Assembly: GCA_007922305.1 (NCBI GenBank)
Contig: ML677373.1
Coordinates: forward strand, 15,182,709 to 15,246,708
Reading direction: 5' to 3'
Source: Dermatemys mawii
Taxonomy: Eukaryota; Chordata; Testudines; Dermatemydidae
DNA: 64,000 bases
Shown: positions 1-10,165 of the stretch, in pieces
Layout: every line of letters starts with the position of its first letter
How positions within the stretch are numbered: the first letter of the stretch is position 1
Translations under genes and position numbers: made by a program
The notes under the pieces: generated by a model
What the model was told of the DNA's origin: nothing
The model's database searches: none
The model's input: only the letters and a program-made list of their open reading frames with translations

Positions 1-430
1 GGTCCAGAACTGGTCTCCACCCTCTAGTTTTTCTTTGAGACCAGGAAATACCTGGTATAGAATCCTTTCCCAGTGAAGTCCGAGGGGAGAAGTTTGATCG
101 TCCCCATTGTTAGAAGGGATTGTACCATCTGCCTCAAGAGACTCTTGTGAGTGGGTGGGGTGAGCAAAGGGGAACTCAATGGAGTAACCTGTAGATATCA
201 TTTTCAGGATCCATCTTTCTGAAGTAATGAGCTCCCAAGAAATTAGAAAATGGTAAAGACAGTCCCCATGCGGGCAGAGGAGGGGCGATATGTGCAGCGT
301 AAAATTCGGAGCATGAGAGAGATTGTGACCCTCAACCAGAGGGCTGGAACGGTTGCTTTGAGGATGTCACCAACTAAGAGATTGCAATAGAGGACAGTAC
401 TTTCCTAGGGAACCTAGGTTTCTTCTTGGT
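1..430 (-). pseudogene. DIRS-type retrotransposon, reverse transcriptase start (relic, runs off the window)
   Basis: On the minus strand this stretch continues directly from the gag-like relic next to it. Near the window edge it reads GWRPVLD, and a neighbouring frame just before it reads a degraded FY-RYF-type motif. That pair resembles the start of the DIRS-type reverse transcriptase domain (FYSRYFL...GWRPILDL in related elements). The two motifs lie in different frames and stops are present, so it is not functional. In DIRS elements the RT/RNase H frame follows gag, which is the order seen here. The rest of the RT would lie left of the window. Family assignment is from motif recognition only. 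Confidence 0.55.
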
Positions 431-1610
431 GGTGTCAGTTATCCTTGTGGGCTGCTAGTGTACCGGATGAGACAACCGAGCCATCTGCAATCTACTATAT
501 TTTTTCTTTGCCTTAGGTGTTTGTATGCCAACAGACTGCAGTGTCACCCAGGAGCTCTTAGGAGAGTGAAGGGATCCATCCATGGCATCACTGACTCCTG
601 AGGCAGATCAGAGGACTGCAGCCAAGCAGCTCGGTGCATGGAGTGCCAAGAGTGTGCCAGAGCCATAGAGTGAGCAGATGTGTCAGCAGCATCTACTGAG
701 GCCTTGGAGATTGTCTAGCCTTCTGTTATATGGTCGTGAAATTGCTCCCTCTGATCCCATGGCAGGTGTTCAATAAATTCAAGAATCTGGAATAGTCTGT
801 AAAATCATATTTAGCCATCAGGGCTTGGTAACTGGCTACTGTGAACTGCAGTGTGGCCAAAGAGTAGCTATTTCATCTCATAAGATCCAGTGTGTTTACT
901 TCTTCATTGGATGGTGTAGAACAGAACTGGTGTTGTCTGTTCCGTTTGCTGACTGCCTCTACGACCAGTGAGTTGGATGCTGGATGAGAAAAGAAAGATT
1001 CCGACCATTTGGGTAGGAGATGGTATTTTACATCTGCCTATTTTAGGGTGACCAGATGTCCTTGATTTATAGGGACTGATATTTGGGGCATTTTCTTCTA
1101 TAGGTGCCTATTACCCCCTAACTCTTGCCCTGATTTTTCACACTTGCTGTCTGGTCATCCTAGCCTATTTACATATACATGGTACAGTAGCTGGGATTTG
1201 CCACACAGAACATGCAAAGCATCACTTATGGGCAAAGCAGCATTGCCCCGAGGAGATGTATGGAAAATGTCCACTAAGGAGTGTTGGAGCTCCTGTATCT
1301 CGTCCAACAGAATACATAGGGTCTCGTCTGTATGTTTCATAAGGTCCTGAAAGAACTTGAAATCAGCATAAGATAAGATGATATTTCTTCTTCTGCAGGT
1401 AGCTCTTGCTCCTCTGTACTCTTTGAGGGTTTACAGATACATTTCCAGTCAGTATCAATTGAAGGTCCTCACTCACCTCTGGTACCAACGCAAGTACAGG
1501 ACCCCGATACTGACTCACCCATCAATGTCAGCACCATTTGCCTCTCCAGTTGACACAGGAGATGACATTTCCTCCGATTTAGAAGCATTTGTATAAGGTT
1601 CATTACATGT
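431..1610 (-). pseudogene. DIRS-type retrotransposon gag-like ORF relic
   Basis: The minus-strand translation shows recognisable capsid-like blocks of DIRS-type elements: NSLVVEAVSKRNRQ at about 930-970, LQFTVASYQALMAKYDF at about 790-851, VDAADTSAHSMA at about 660-700, and VTLQSVGIQTPKAKKKY at about 505-555. They occur in the expected order but are broken by stops and frameshifts, for example a stop between the first two blocks. The same blocks occur in the second relic at 42580-44640. A 119-bp hAT element at 1044-1162 interrupts it. The gene once made a nucleic-acid-binding structural protein of the retroelement. It is now neutral debris. Confidence 0.65.
1044..1162. mobile_element. hAT-type MITE with perfect 8-bp target duplication
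   Basis: Terminal inverted repeats TAGGGTGACCAGA and TCTGGTCATCCTA bound a 119-bp element. The 8-bp duplication gcctattt is present on both sides (1036-1043 and 1163-1170) without mismatch. An 8-bp duplication is typical of the hAT superfamily. It has no coding capacity, so it was mobilised in trans. It sits inside the DIRS gag relic and is therefore younger than it. Confidence 0.85.
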
Positions 1611-1631
1611 GCCTAGAACCAAACCCTGGGG

Positions 1632-1856
1632 TTTTTATATGGAGATATACCTATCTCATAGAGCTGGAAAGACCTTGAAAGGTCATTGAGGACAGTCCCC
1701 TACCTACACTAGCAGGACCAAGTACTGTCCCCTGACAGATTTTTTGCCCCAGATCCCTAAATGGCCCCCTCAAGGATTGAACTCACAACCTGGGTTTAGC
1801 AGGCCAATGCTCAAACCACTAAGCTATCTCTCACCCCTGCACTGAACTATCCCTCC
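1632..1856 (-). mobile_element. tRNA-derived SINE (tortoise Cry I type), reverse orientation
   Basis: Read on the minus strand, the right end gives an RNA polymerase III promoter: an A-box region TAGCTTAGTGGTTTGAGC and a B-box region GGTTGTGAGTTCAATCC, spaced as in a tRNA gene. A non-tRNA body follows and the element ends near tatctccatataaaaa. This matches the structure of the tRNA-Lys-derived SINE known from cryptodire turtles. It is not a functional tRNA gene, because the acceptor and anticodon arms do not form properly. Confidence 0.75.
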
Positions 1857-2538
1857 CCCCCTTAGTTCTTAGTCTCTATGAATTTGATCCAAATAAGGAT
1901 AGAAAGATTTGACCCAGACCATATAAACAGTATAAAAAAGACAGGAGCAGTGAGTTAGTACACTAAGCTTTCATCTGCGGGGAGTTGGGACTCGCAGACA
2001 GTAACACACATGCTTGGATACTTTGATCAAAATCAAAAGGCCGGAAATTCACAACAATAACCTACAGGTAAGCTAAACAGTTTTGAAACAAATCAAGTAA
2101 ATGATTTGTGGGGTGCACACGTATGCCCTCCGTGGCAAGGGTTCCACTGAAGTGATGGGTCAAATCAAATCAATCAGTTAAAATGTTGTAAAATATGGAT
2201 GCAGAGGGAACAGATGAGTGCTCGATGTGAATAATAAAATAGACTATAAACTGTATGAAATAAATCCATCTTCCTTTCATGCATCAATTTCAAACCACTG
2301 TGCATTTCATATTAACTGTGATGAGTACAGTGCAGGTGAAAACACAATGGAAGAAAATGAAGAATGTAGAAAATATTTACTGTAATAAAAGAATGCTACA
2401 TAATTTAATGGAGGATAAAACTGCCATCAATGATAAATTACTTCGCAAAAGACTAGAACTAATGAAAAATTTTCTTTTCAAAACATTTTTGATGGAAAAT
2501 GGTCTTGTTTTCTCAAAAGAAACATTTTTTCAGAAAAT
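1857..2538. other. Unassigned spacer between DIRS-type relics
   Basis: No gene or clear repeat is recognised. A 92-codon open frame at 2279-2557 is lysine- and methionine-rich and runs into the inverted repeat at its end, so it is probably chance. By position this stretch could hold the 5' leader of the gag-bearing element. Confidence 0.4.
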
Positions 2539-2840
2539 GGAGGTTACTTACCTGTAACTGGAGGTTCTCTGAGATGTGTGGTTCCTATCTGGACCTGGGT
2601 AGTCATGTGTTTCATGTGCCCGAGACTGGAGATTTCTAACAAGTAGTGTCTACTGGTCTGCACATGTGCAGTTGATCCCCTCCAACAGTATATGGGGCAG
2701 CATGGACCGACATCTCTCCTGTTCCTATCTTACTGCAAATCAGAAAGATCTGAAGCAGAAGGGAAGGAAGGTGACTAGTGGAATAGAGATAAGGACCACA
2801 CATCTTGAAGAACTTCCAATTAGTTACAAGTAAGTAATGT
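2539..2840. repeat. Inverted-repeat segment, probable DIRS-type terminal region
   Basis: The left end (2539-2592, containing ggttacttacctgtaactgg) is the imperfect reverse complement of the right end (about 2789-2840, containing ttagttacaagtaagtaatg). Both arms contain ccacacatct or its complement. The arms are about 50 bp with a few differences and enclose about 200 bp. It lies between a tyrosine-recombinase relic and a gag relic of the same orientation, so a DIRS terminal or internal complementary repeat is likely. An independent MITE is the alternative. Confidence 0.55.
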
Positions 2841-3700
2841 CTATTTCTTTTTTGACTTCTAGTCCCTTTGTGTTTTTCATATGTGGATGATTGGCAACAG
2901 GATTCAAAGTGGGGGAGGAGGGGAAGGCAAGGTTGTAACAGGTATAGATATCTGTAGTACTGCTGTCCTGACAACATGTGCATCTGCAGAGGAGCCCTGG
3001 ACCAAGGTATAATGTTTCTATAGGTAAGAGTAGAGTTCCAGTTAGCTGCTTTACAAATATTCAGTGCAGGTAATTACCAGAGATGCTATAGGGATTGCCT
3101 GTGCTCTAATGGAAGGGGACTGCACTTTGTCCAAGGGAGAAATTCACACCAGCTGATAACAAAGGAGGATACAGTTGGAGATCTACTTAAAGAGTCTCTG
3201 AGCAGATAATGCTTGTTCCCTTCCATAGTAACAAGTCTTTTCCTAACAGATTTCATTCTTTGCAGATAGAAGGCTAATATTCATCTGATGTCAAGAGAGC
3301 TAAGTCTCTTCTCTTTTGGAAGCGTGAGGTTTTTGAAAGAATACCAGTAAGCAAATAGGCTGATTTAAGTGAAACTCGTAAATCACCCTTGGGTTGAATT
3401 TCAGGGGAAGCTAAGAATAACCTCCTTATGGAACATGGTGTATGGTGGGTCAGCCAGGATTGCTCCCAGTTTGCTCACCCTCCTGGCTGTTATGATGGCG
3501 ACTAGGAGAGTGACCTTCATGGATAGATGGGACATGGAATATGTGGCCACAGGTTCAAAGGGAGTCTGGGAAGTATTGAGAGCACAAGATTGAAGTTGGT
3601 TTCAACACCAGTGGATGTATCCTAATAAGATCAAGATAAGTTTGGAGTAGCTCCATACACTGGTGTAAAAGAAAAGAATTTGGCTCATGCTCCACAACTA
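2841..3700 (-). pseudogene. DIRS-type tyrosine recombinase fragment (relic)
   Basis: The minus-strand frame 3568 to 3404 reads TPFEPVATYS, then VAIITARRVSKLGA (ARRVSKLG at 3464-3487), then ADPPYTMFHKEVIL. This resembles the catalytic tyrosine recombinase region of DIRS retroelements, whose conserved box is close to ITSARRVSELGAL and includes the first active-site arginine. Just upstream, NFNLVLSIL (about 3570-3603) matches the preceding block but sits in another frame, so a one-base deletion has occurred near 3565-3570. A stop at 3401-3403 ends the frame. DIRS elements use this recombinase, rather than a DDE integrase, to insert. The segment from 2841 to 3400 keeps the same orientation but is too decayed to read. 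Confidence 0.7.
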
Positions 3701-4125
3701 TTTCTCTTTTTTAGCTTGCTACGAAATTTATTCTCAATTCCAAGATAGTTCATTCGTTTTGTATATGTTGGGTTCTAGATCTCCTGTACTTTTTGCATAA
3801 ATATTTTTCTATTATCTACTTTTCTTAGCAAACTAAGGGCAGTGAAAGTTTCTGTTCGGGAGAGTAAGATGATACAGACATCTGTATTCAGAAATCTTCA
3901 GTACATGTTTTGAAAAGGGGTTCTTCAGTTTTCCAAACCCTTCTCCCTCTTTAGAGATTCCGAGTGCATGTAAATCTTAGTATCGTTATTTTCCTTTCTG
4001 GGTTATCATGAAATTATTGTGACACCACTAACAACTGGTACTGTGTAGAAAGCACTTACAGGTGGAGCTTGGGCAAGGGAAGAGATTGCATACACAGCTC
4101 CTAGCAAGGCTTTGGGATATAACAT
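3701..4125. other. No recognised feature
   Basis: Unique-looking AT-rich sequence without an open frame, SINE promoter or inverted ends that I can support. Confidence 0.5.
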
Positions 4126-4431
4126 TTCTTGATTGAAGATGTTGTGAAGGCCAAAGCTATAACGGGGTTCAAAAAAGAATTAGGTAATTTCATGGAAGAT
4201 AGGTCAATCAATGGCTATTACCTAAGACGGTCAGAATATAACCCCATGTCCTGGATGTCCCTAGCCTCTGATTGCCAGAAGCTGGGAGTGGACCACACCA
4301 GACAGATCGCTTGATGAATGCCCGTTTTGTTCATTCCCTCTGAGGCACCTGGCATTGGCCACTGTCGGAAGACAGGATACAGGGCTAGGTGGACCATTGT
4401 TGGTCTGATGCAGGATGACTGTTCCTAGGTA
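4126..4431 (+). mobile_element. CR1-type LINE 3' end fragment
   Basis: The segment resembles the 3' region of an amniote CR1 subfamily. It reads aaggccaaagctataacggg, then a block around ggattgtccctagcctctga-like sequence, then ccctctgaggcacctggca and ggtggaccattgttggtctg near the end. The last block is the CR1 3' tail that usually precedes short tandem octamers. No RT coding part remains, as is typical for 5'-truncated LINEs. A 61-codon frame inside it is incidental. Confidence 0.65.
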
Positions 4432-5080
4432 AGATCAGTGTAAATACAATTTTAGGAAAGCCCTTCAAAGAGTAGGTTATTGGGCAGATACCCAACTGAA
4501 CAAATACACACCGCAGTTCAGCAAATCAAGGGTCCACGTAAATGTACAAGGGACCTTCCATTAATAATCAAGCTGGAAGCACAAAAATGCATTTTGGATG
4601 AACTGTGAGATATTTAGAATCATTCCCTTTGCTCTTCAGTATTGTGTTAGACTCACTATTTCCACTCTTGGTGCAAGGTCTCCAGCTGCTGCTGTCATCA
4701 CTTTAATACCTTTTCTAGGGTCATCTATGCAGCCATATTTAGTGAAACTGTCAAATTTAATTCTTCTCACCCTGCACTTTTATTTATCTTGTAATAATGT
4801 TACAAGAACACATAATTGATCTAGTGATTATAACGTTAAAAGGTAGGTGTAGCTGATTAGAGCAGTTGTTAATCAAATCTCCTTACAGAACTCTATTTCC
4901 ATTTACCTCAGCTCTTTGAAGCCCTTTATATATGATCTCTTATTAATAAAGCTGATTACAGTTTCCCTCCTCCTAATAATTAAGTGTGTTGGAGACAGCG
5001 TTACTCTTTTGTTGCATTTTTGCTTCCCATGCCAAATTGCTCACTAGTAAAAATAAAATTACCACAATGTTAATCTAATT
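4432..5080. other. No recognised feature
   Basis: AT-rich unique sequence. The frame at 4598-4819 has no recognisable domain. Confidence 0.5.
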
Positions 5081-5476
5081 TTCATTTAAGACCAAGGAAA
5101 AAGAACTGTGCTAGTCACTGGGTCTGCAGCAGTAGGTCTGGCTTCTAGGCCATGGAGGGGCATGGGGTTCCACGTGCTGCCCTCACCCTGAGCACTGGCT
5201 CTGCACTCCCATTGGCCAGTTCCTAGTGGGTGAAAGCCAAGTGGAGCTGCTTGCATGCCTCCGCCTAAGAGCCAGACCTGCTGTTGGCCACTTCCAGGGC
5301 ACAGTGCAGTCCACGGTGCCAGGACAGGCAGAAAGCCTGCCTTAGCACCCCCACTGTGCCACTGATCAGGAACTGTATGAGGAAGGCCACACCTCAACCT
5401 TGCGCCCCAATCCCCTGCCCCAGCCCTGAGGCCCCCCAGACCTGGAGCCCCTTCCTGCTGAGGTGTAGAAATATCC
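5081..5476. repeat. GC-rich probable transposon fragment, unassigned
   Basis: This block is much richer in GC than its surroundings. It contains promoter-like but common repeat phrases such as cccattggcc and ends abruptly where the Harbinger-like MITE begins. Overlapping frames on both strands (5086-5397 and 5284-5514) follow from low stop-codon density. No terminal repeat was found, so the family is unknown. Confidence 0.35.
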
Positions 5477-5479
5477 TTA

Positions 5480-5695
5480 GGCCAAGTCTACACTACTCAC
5501 TAGATAGTGATTGATCTATCTAGATGCGATAAATCAATCCCCGAGCGCTCTCCCCATCAACTCCGGAATGCACCTCCACAAAAGGCGGAAGCAGAGTCGA
5601 TGGTGAAGCGGCAGTGGTTGACTCACTGCCATGAGGACGACGAGGTAAATCGACCTAAGACACGTCAACTTCAGCTACACTATTCGTGTAGTATA
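5480..5695 (-). mobile_element. Harbinger-like MITE, truncated, reverse orientation
   Basis: It begins with the family terminus ggccaagtctacact after TTA (5477-5479), then gives the family's internal blocks in reverse order: agatgcgataaatcaatccc, a purine-rich block, and aacttcagcta. The opposite terminus is lost near 5695. The same family is complete at 15022-15323 and 43006-43301. Confidence 0.75.
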
Positions 5696-6934
5696 TACAC
5701 TTTTCAACTGATTTCACAGGGAGTAAAATCAGACCCATAGTCTGTACATTCAAGGAAAAAATGGCAACATTTAAAAGACAACGCCCTTAAAACCATTATA
5801 TTTCAGGTAATAAGTTCATAATGACAAATGGAAGAAAAAGAAAAGGTTGCTCTTAGGACAGAGTTATAAGAAGTTACAAAAGCAGTGGAACTTGTATAAA
5901 CAAAGGTCTCACAATAAGAAACGTGTTATGGTTCATAACCATTCCTGTCTCCAACTTATTCATGTAATATCTGAAAGCCTCAGACTTGAGCATTCTTGTT
6001 AATAAAACTTTGAAGTGCTGAGAAAAGTAGAGGCAAAGATACTAAAAGCAAAAGCAAAGTATGAAGCATAGAGAGAATTGTAGCAAGAGCAGAAAAAAGG
6101 TGGGAAAAGGGGCCACTTGCGGAAACAAAAAATGACTGTCATGAACTTCCATTTTGATTTAAAGAAAGAGGTTTCACTGCTTTTATCCAGAGCAATTACA
6201 CTGGAACGATCTCCTGCTCCACCAGAAGTGACATTGTGTAGAACACCGACTCTGTTAAAAAAGGAAGGAAAGATTTATTCACTCAATTGAAGGAATGTAT
6301 TAGAAGGCAGCACTGCAGAACTTTCCAGCCCTCACAGGCCAGGCAAAGGAAAAGTTTTTTATTTAATGCTTGTCCTGTTGAGAGAGGCTTCTCTTTGACA
6401 CACCAGGCTATACTTACAACAAACAGTTTTGGGGTTTCTCAAATGCCTGGGCTTTGCTTCGATGTGTTTAATCGCCTGCAAAACCTGTTCATTGCCTTAT
6501 GTATTCCCCGACCCTGAACATTATTCCATACGTATCCAGCATGATGTGTAAAGCCAGGACAAAGGTGGGCCAAATGATGTATTGGTACCAAGCACCACTG
6601 CCGCTATGTAGCAAGCACAAATGTAACATACTATCCTAGGACTACAGATCACAAAATGCATTCTCTATTTCTCATGGAAGTAGAAAGATAAGATACAATG
6701 GAGTGCTTTCCCAGACACGTTGCTCTCATATTCTGCTTAGCCATTAAAACACATACTGGCTTGTTTAATGAAAGACAGTGACAACTTCAGATGAAACAAT
6801 CAAAATAGGAAGTATATGTTCAAGGAGAGAGCCACAAAGGATCTTGAAAGATAGATCTAGAAAAGTTAGCATGGGGGAAAAAAGGGTTGAAACCTTCAGC
6901 TCAGCATTGTTTAAAACAACAACTGCAAACAATA
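5696..6934. other. No recognised feature
   Basis: About 1.2 kb of AT-rich unique sequence. Small frames at 6287-6517 and 6778-7149 have no recognisable domains, and the second runs into the next element. Confidence 0.5.
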
Positions 6935-7940
6935 CTCCTGGGAGAATTCTAAAACAAAAAATTAAAAATTCTGTGCACAATATTTTCAAATTCTGCAAAA
7001 TTCTGCATATTTTATTTGTCAAAATAACACAATATAATCACATCAGTTTCAATTATTTTTGGTCATTTATTTCAAAATACCTGTCAGCAAGTATGTCTGT
7101 AACAACACAGACAACAAGAAAGATTCAGGAAATGTTTTTTGACAAATAGATTCCTTACTAGGCATATTAATACAGAATTCTGAGCAATAATTCATTTAAA
7201 CTACAATACAGAACCATACATCCTGCACTCCCCGCTCCCCATCCGAAACAGTGCAGACTGCGGGGAATCAGGGGTAACAGAAGAGGTGAGGGAAAGAGAA
7301 ATAGTTGCTAGGAACGAGCCTGGGTCTGAACTTTGAAAGTTTCTGGGGATTGGTGGGAAAAATATGGAACAAGTTTTTTTTGCAGAGGCAGGGAGAGATT
7401 GTTAAGGAGCTGCCCCCACGCAGACCCTAGCTGACCCCTAGTCTCTCCCATTCAGTCAGGCATATGTGTCCTTCCACCCCAGTCAGACACCCGCTCCCCC
7501 CATCTCCATGTGTCTCTGTGCCCCCACTCAGCCACTCCCCTGTCCCTATGTGGCCCTTCACCCCCTCCCGCATCACCATATGACCCTGCACCTCCTTCCC
7601 CCTGGTAACCTTGTGCCTCCTCTCACATTCAGCCCCTACTCCAGTCTGTCCTCCCACACTAGCCCTTATGACTCCCATCTGATTCACCTAGCACTGCACA
7701 CTGTCTCCCCATATCTTATCTCCTGACCTGGCTTGACACACACTGCGAAGGCAGCAGGCTCTCTCTCTTCCCTAGCTGTCTGGGAGTGGTTGCTGTGTTC
7801 TATCACCACAGTGCCCTCTGGTGGGCAATAGGTGGAACCGCAACAACTTTTCAGCAGAAGCTTTTTTAGGCAAAAAATTAAAAGTATGCATGCCTCAGTA
7901 ATTATGCATGCACACAGTGGCATAGAATTCCCCCCAGGAG
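6935..7940. mobile_element. Non-autonomous DNA transposon of about 1 kb with TA duplication
   Basis: The ends are inverted repeats: CTCCTGGGAGAATTCT at the left and AGAATTCCCCCCAGGAG at the right. TA lies immediately outside each end (6933-6934 and 7941-7942), which suggests a Tc1/mariner-type insertion. The interior changes from AT-rich (6960-7200) to a pyrimidine-rich, C-rich block (7420-7700) that makes open frames on both strands. None encodes a transposase. Confidence 0.65.
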
Positions 7941-7942
7941 TA

Positions 7943-8880
7943 AAGCAGGACACAAAGATGCTGAAGCAGAGAAAGAGAGAGAGAATATAAATAAAAAAAG
8001 ATTATACTATACAGAACACTGGTTAGATTCACTGAGGAGTACTGGGTGCAGCAATAGGAACCCTATCCTAAGAAGGGCACCACCACTCTATTATGTCAGA
8101 CACTATACAAACAGAACAAAAAGACAATTCCTTGTTTTAAGTAAAGGCTAAAGAAGTTGGGCTTAATTCTTCATGGTGGAAGGGGAAGGGAAATGATTAC
8201 TGGAGTCAACTCAGGGTTTTCAAAGTTTCAGATTCATTGAAGATTCATTTGGTTACAGAATGTTGATGACTCTGGGTAAGAAAGATAGAAGGTGGGATTG
8301 GGACAACATTGTTGGGACAAATGGTCTTTCCTTGTCTCCTGCATATTGCACAGTTCTCAGAGATGCTTCACAACACCAGCAAACGAGTAGCTTTGATTTA
8401 TCACTCTGCCAAGTAGAACATCTAGGCCAAAGAAACTATATACTCTAAACTCTAACCTGTACCCTATTTAACATATATTTGCATACTTTCCAATTACTCT
8501 TCTCGAGTTCTCATTGTTTATGCTAATTATCAGACATTTTTCTTTACACCAGGGCTTCCTTCCTAACTGGCCAACTGTTCTTTAACTCTGCTGTGAGCTA
8601 AAGCTTGAGGGTGCCACAGAACCATAATTTCAATGGCTAAAAGCTGTAGTAGCACACGTTTTACGCCAACTCTTATGTTTCGAAATGCACCCAGTAAACG
8701 CACTTTTCATGAGCCAAGCAATGTCTCTTTCCTCTTCAAAGGAACTTATTTTGCAGAATGGATTTTCCAGCCCTGATTTCCTCACCTCGTATGTCTTCAT
8801 TGCTTTACATGTGAACTCATATCTCATTTAGGGCCAAAGAGCAGTTGTCTTCCTCGTGCAAACAGGACCCCCTTTCATTT
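7943..8880. other. No recognised feature
   Basis: Begins with a short GA-rich tract (about 7970-7986). Otherwise unique sequence. Confidence 0.5.
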
Positions 8881-8950
8881 CCAATAGCAATCTTGTTGAC
8901 TTCAATGGATTACACAGAGTAAATCAGGCAGGATTTGGCCAATGAGAAAC
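8881..8950. repeat. Relic of a MITE with a GACTTCAATGG core
   Basis: Contains ttgacttcaatgg followed by a degenerate aaatcaggcaggatttggcc end. The same core, in either orientation, recurs near 23080, 24160, 37480 and elsewhere. Confidence 0.4.
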
Positions 8951-9109
8951 AATTAAGATCTGATCTTACAAGGTACTCAGCTTCCCCAACTTACTGGAAC
9001 TTCACTAGGAGTTGAGGATACTCTAAACCTTGCAAATTAACCTTACTTCTGAACCATGCATCATGATTTGCTGGCACAGACCCCTGGCTCTGGATGAAGT
9101 CCCACTAGG

Positions 9110-9400
9110 AATGTCTACAGTGCAGTTTGGGACATGCCTCCCAGCCCAGTAGACAGAGATGTCTAGCTCTACTTGAGCTAGCAAGCTAAAAATAACAGCG
9201 AGGATGATTTAGCCTGGGTAGTGGCATGGGCCATCCACCAATTTCCATGCCCACCAAACCCCTTGGGTTCAAGCTTGGGTGGCTAGTCTGATCTGCTCCC
9301 CATGCCATGACCCCCACTCTGCTCTTTTTAGTGTGTTAGCGCAAGCAGAGTGTGCTGCCTACTCAGGCTGAGGGGCACCTTCCCAGCTGCATTGTAGATG
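9110..9400. mobile_element. Palindromic MITE (GTCTACA-ended family)
   Basis: The left end tgtctacagtgcagtttggg mirrors the right end cccagctgcattgtagatga. Internal inverted blocks include gagctagcaagctaaaaata on the left and a ctctttttagtgtgttagcg block on the right, giving a long imperfect hairpin. A relative lies at 18894-19195. Confidence 0.65.
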
Positions 9401-9526
9401 AACTCAGATTTGCTCATTGGCTTCAATGGGATGCAATAAGGACCCAGCGGTCCATGCTAACGGAGAAGAAAAGAAAGGAAATGTCAGTCAATCCGAATGG
9501 AAAGTCTCCAAAGGTTATCCCGATAG

Positions 9527-10165
9527 GCTACATCTACTCCACTCCTCTGGCAGCAGCACGTAGGGTGTGTGTAGCTACATGCTGCAGTGAAAAGCCTCAT
9601 CTACAGGTGCACATGTCAGTGACAAGGTCTGGCAGGGGGAGATAGCAAGGAAAAGCTTCATTTCCCTGTTACCTCCCCGTTGCTGGAGCCTTTTACTGTA
9701 GGGAGGAAAGGATTTGGCCGGGGGCAGGAGGAGAGGCAGCAGGGAAAAGCTGAACCCAGGGAAGGGCTCCAGATGGTGGTGGGGGAGGGAACGATGCAGG
9801 CGGGGACTGGCACTCTTTTCCCATTGCCGAAGCCTTTGGAAAGCAGCCCAAGCCTATCCTTGCTGCCCCCACCCGAGCCTTTCCTCACTGACAGAGTCTT
9901 CCTGCAGAGTGGGAAGGCAGCAGGACACTACACTGCTAAAAATGGCAGTGCAGGCAAGGAGGCCTGGCTTGGACAAAAAGAGAAAATGTAGGGCAAACTG
10001 TATACTGGCAAACATACCCCCACCTTTTAGGCATGGCTTACCCCACTCACATAAGCTGTATCTCACCAGCGACAATGCTATTTATTTGCAAGCAAGGGGA
10101 GCTATATGGGAATGTCTGTGACTGCCACTGAAAGAAGTGTGAGGTGCAGACAGGCCTCTAGAGAC
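9527..10165. mobile_element. MITE with GC-rich interior (GGCTACATCTAC-ended)
   Basis: The left terminus ggctacatctactccactcc is followed by a gcagcacgtagggtgtgtgt block. The interior is purine-rich and contains repeated ggaaaagct-like units. A right-hand part from about 9930 includes actgctaaaaatggcagtgc. The right boundary is uncertain. Overlapping frames at 9680-9991 and 9714-10121 lie wholly inside it and resemble no protein. Confidence 0.45.

Noticed and set aside
1770..1852. Possible tRNA gene on the minus strand
   Set aside because: A and B boxes are present, but the cloverleaf is incomplete and a SINE body follows. It is a tRNA-derived SINE promoter.
2279..2557. 92-codon lysine-rich frame as a possible exon
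   Set aside because: It runs into the inverted repeat, has no splice acceptor I can defend, and resembles no known protein.
7427..7726. Antiparallel 86-codon frames rich in proline, serine or glycine
   Set aside because: They reflect the pyrimidine-rich interior of the TA-flanked element at 6935-7940.
9680..10121. Two overlapping plus-strand frames of 103 and 135 codons
   Set aside because: Both lie inside a purine-rich MITE interior and differ only in phase.
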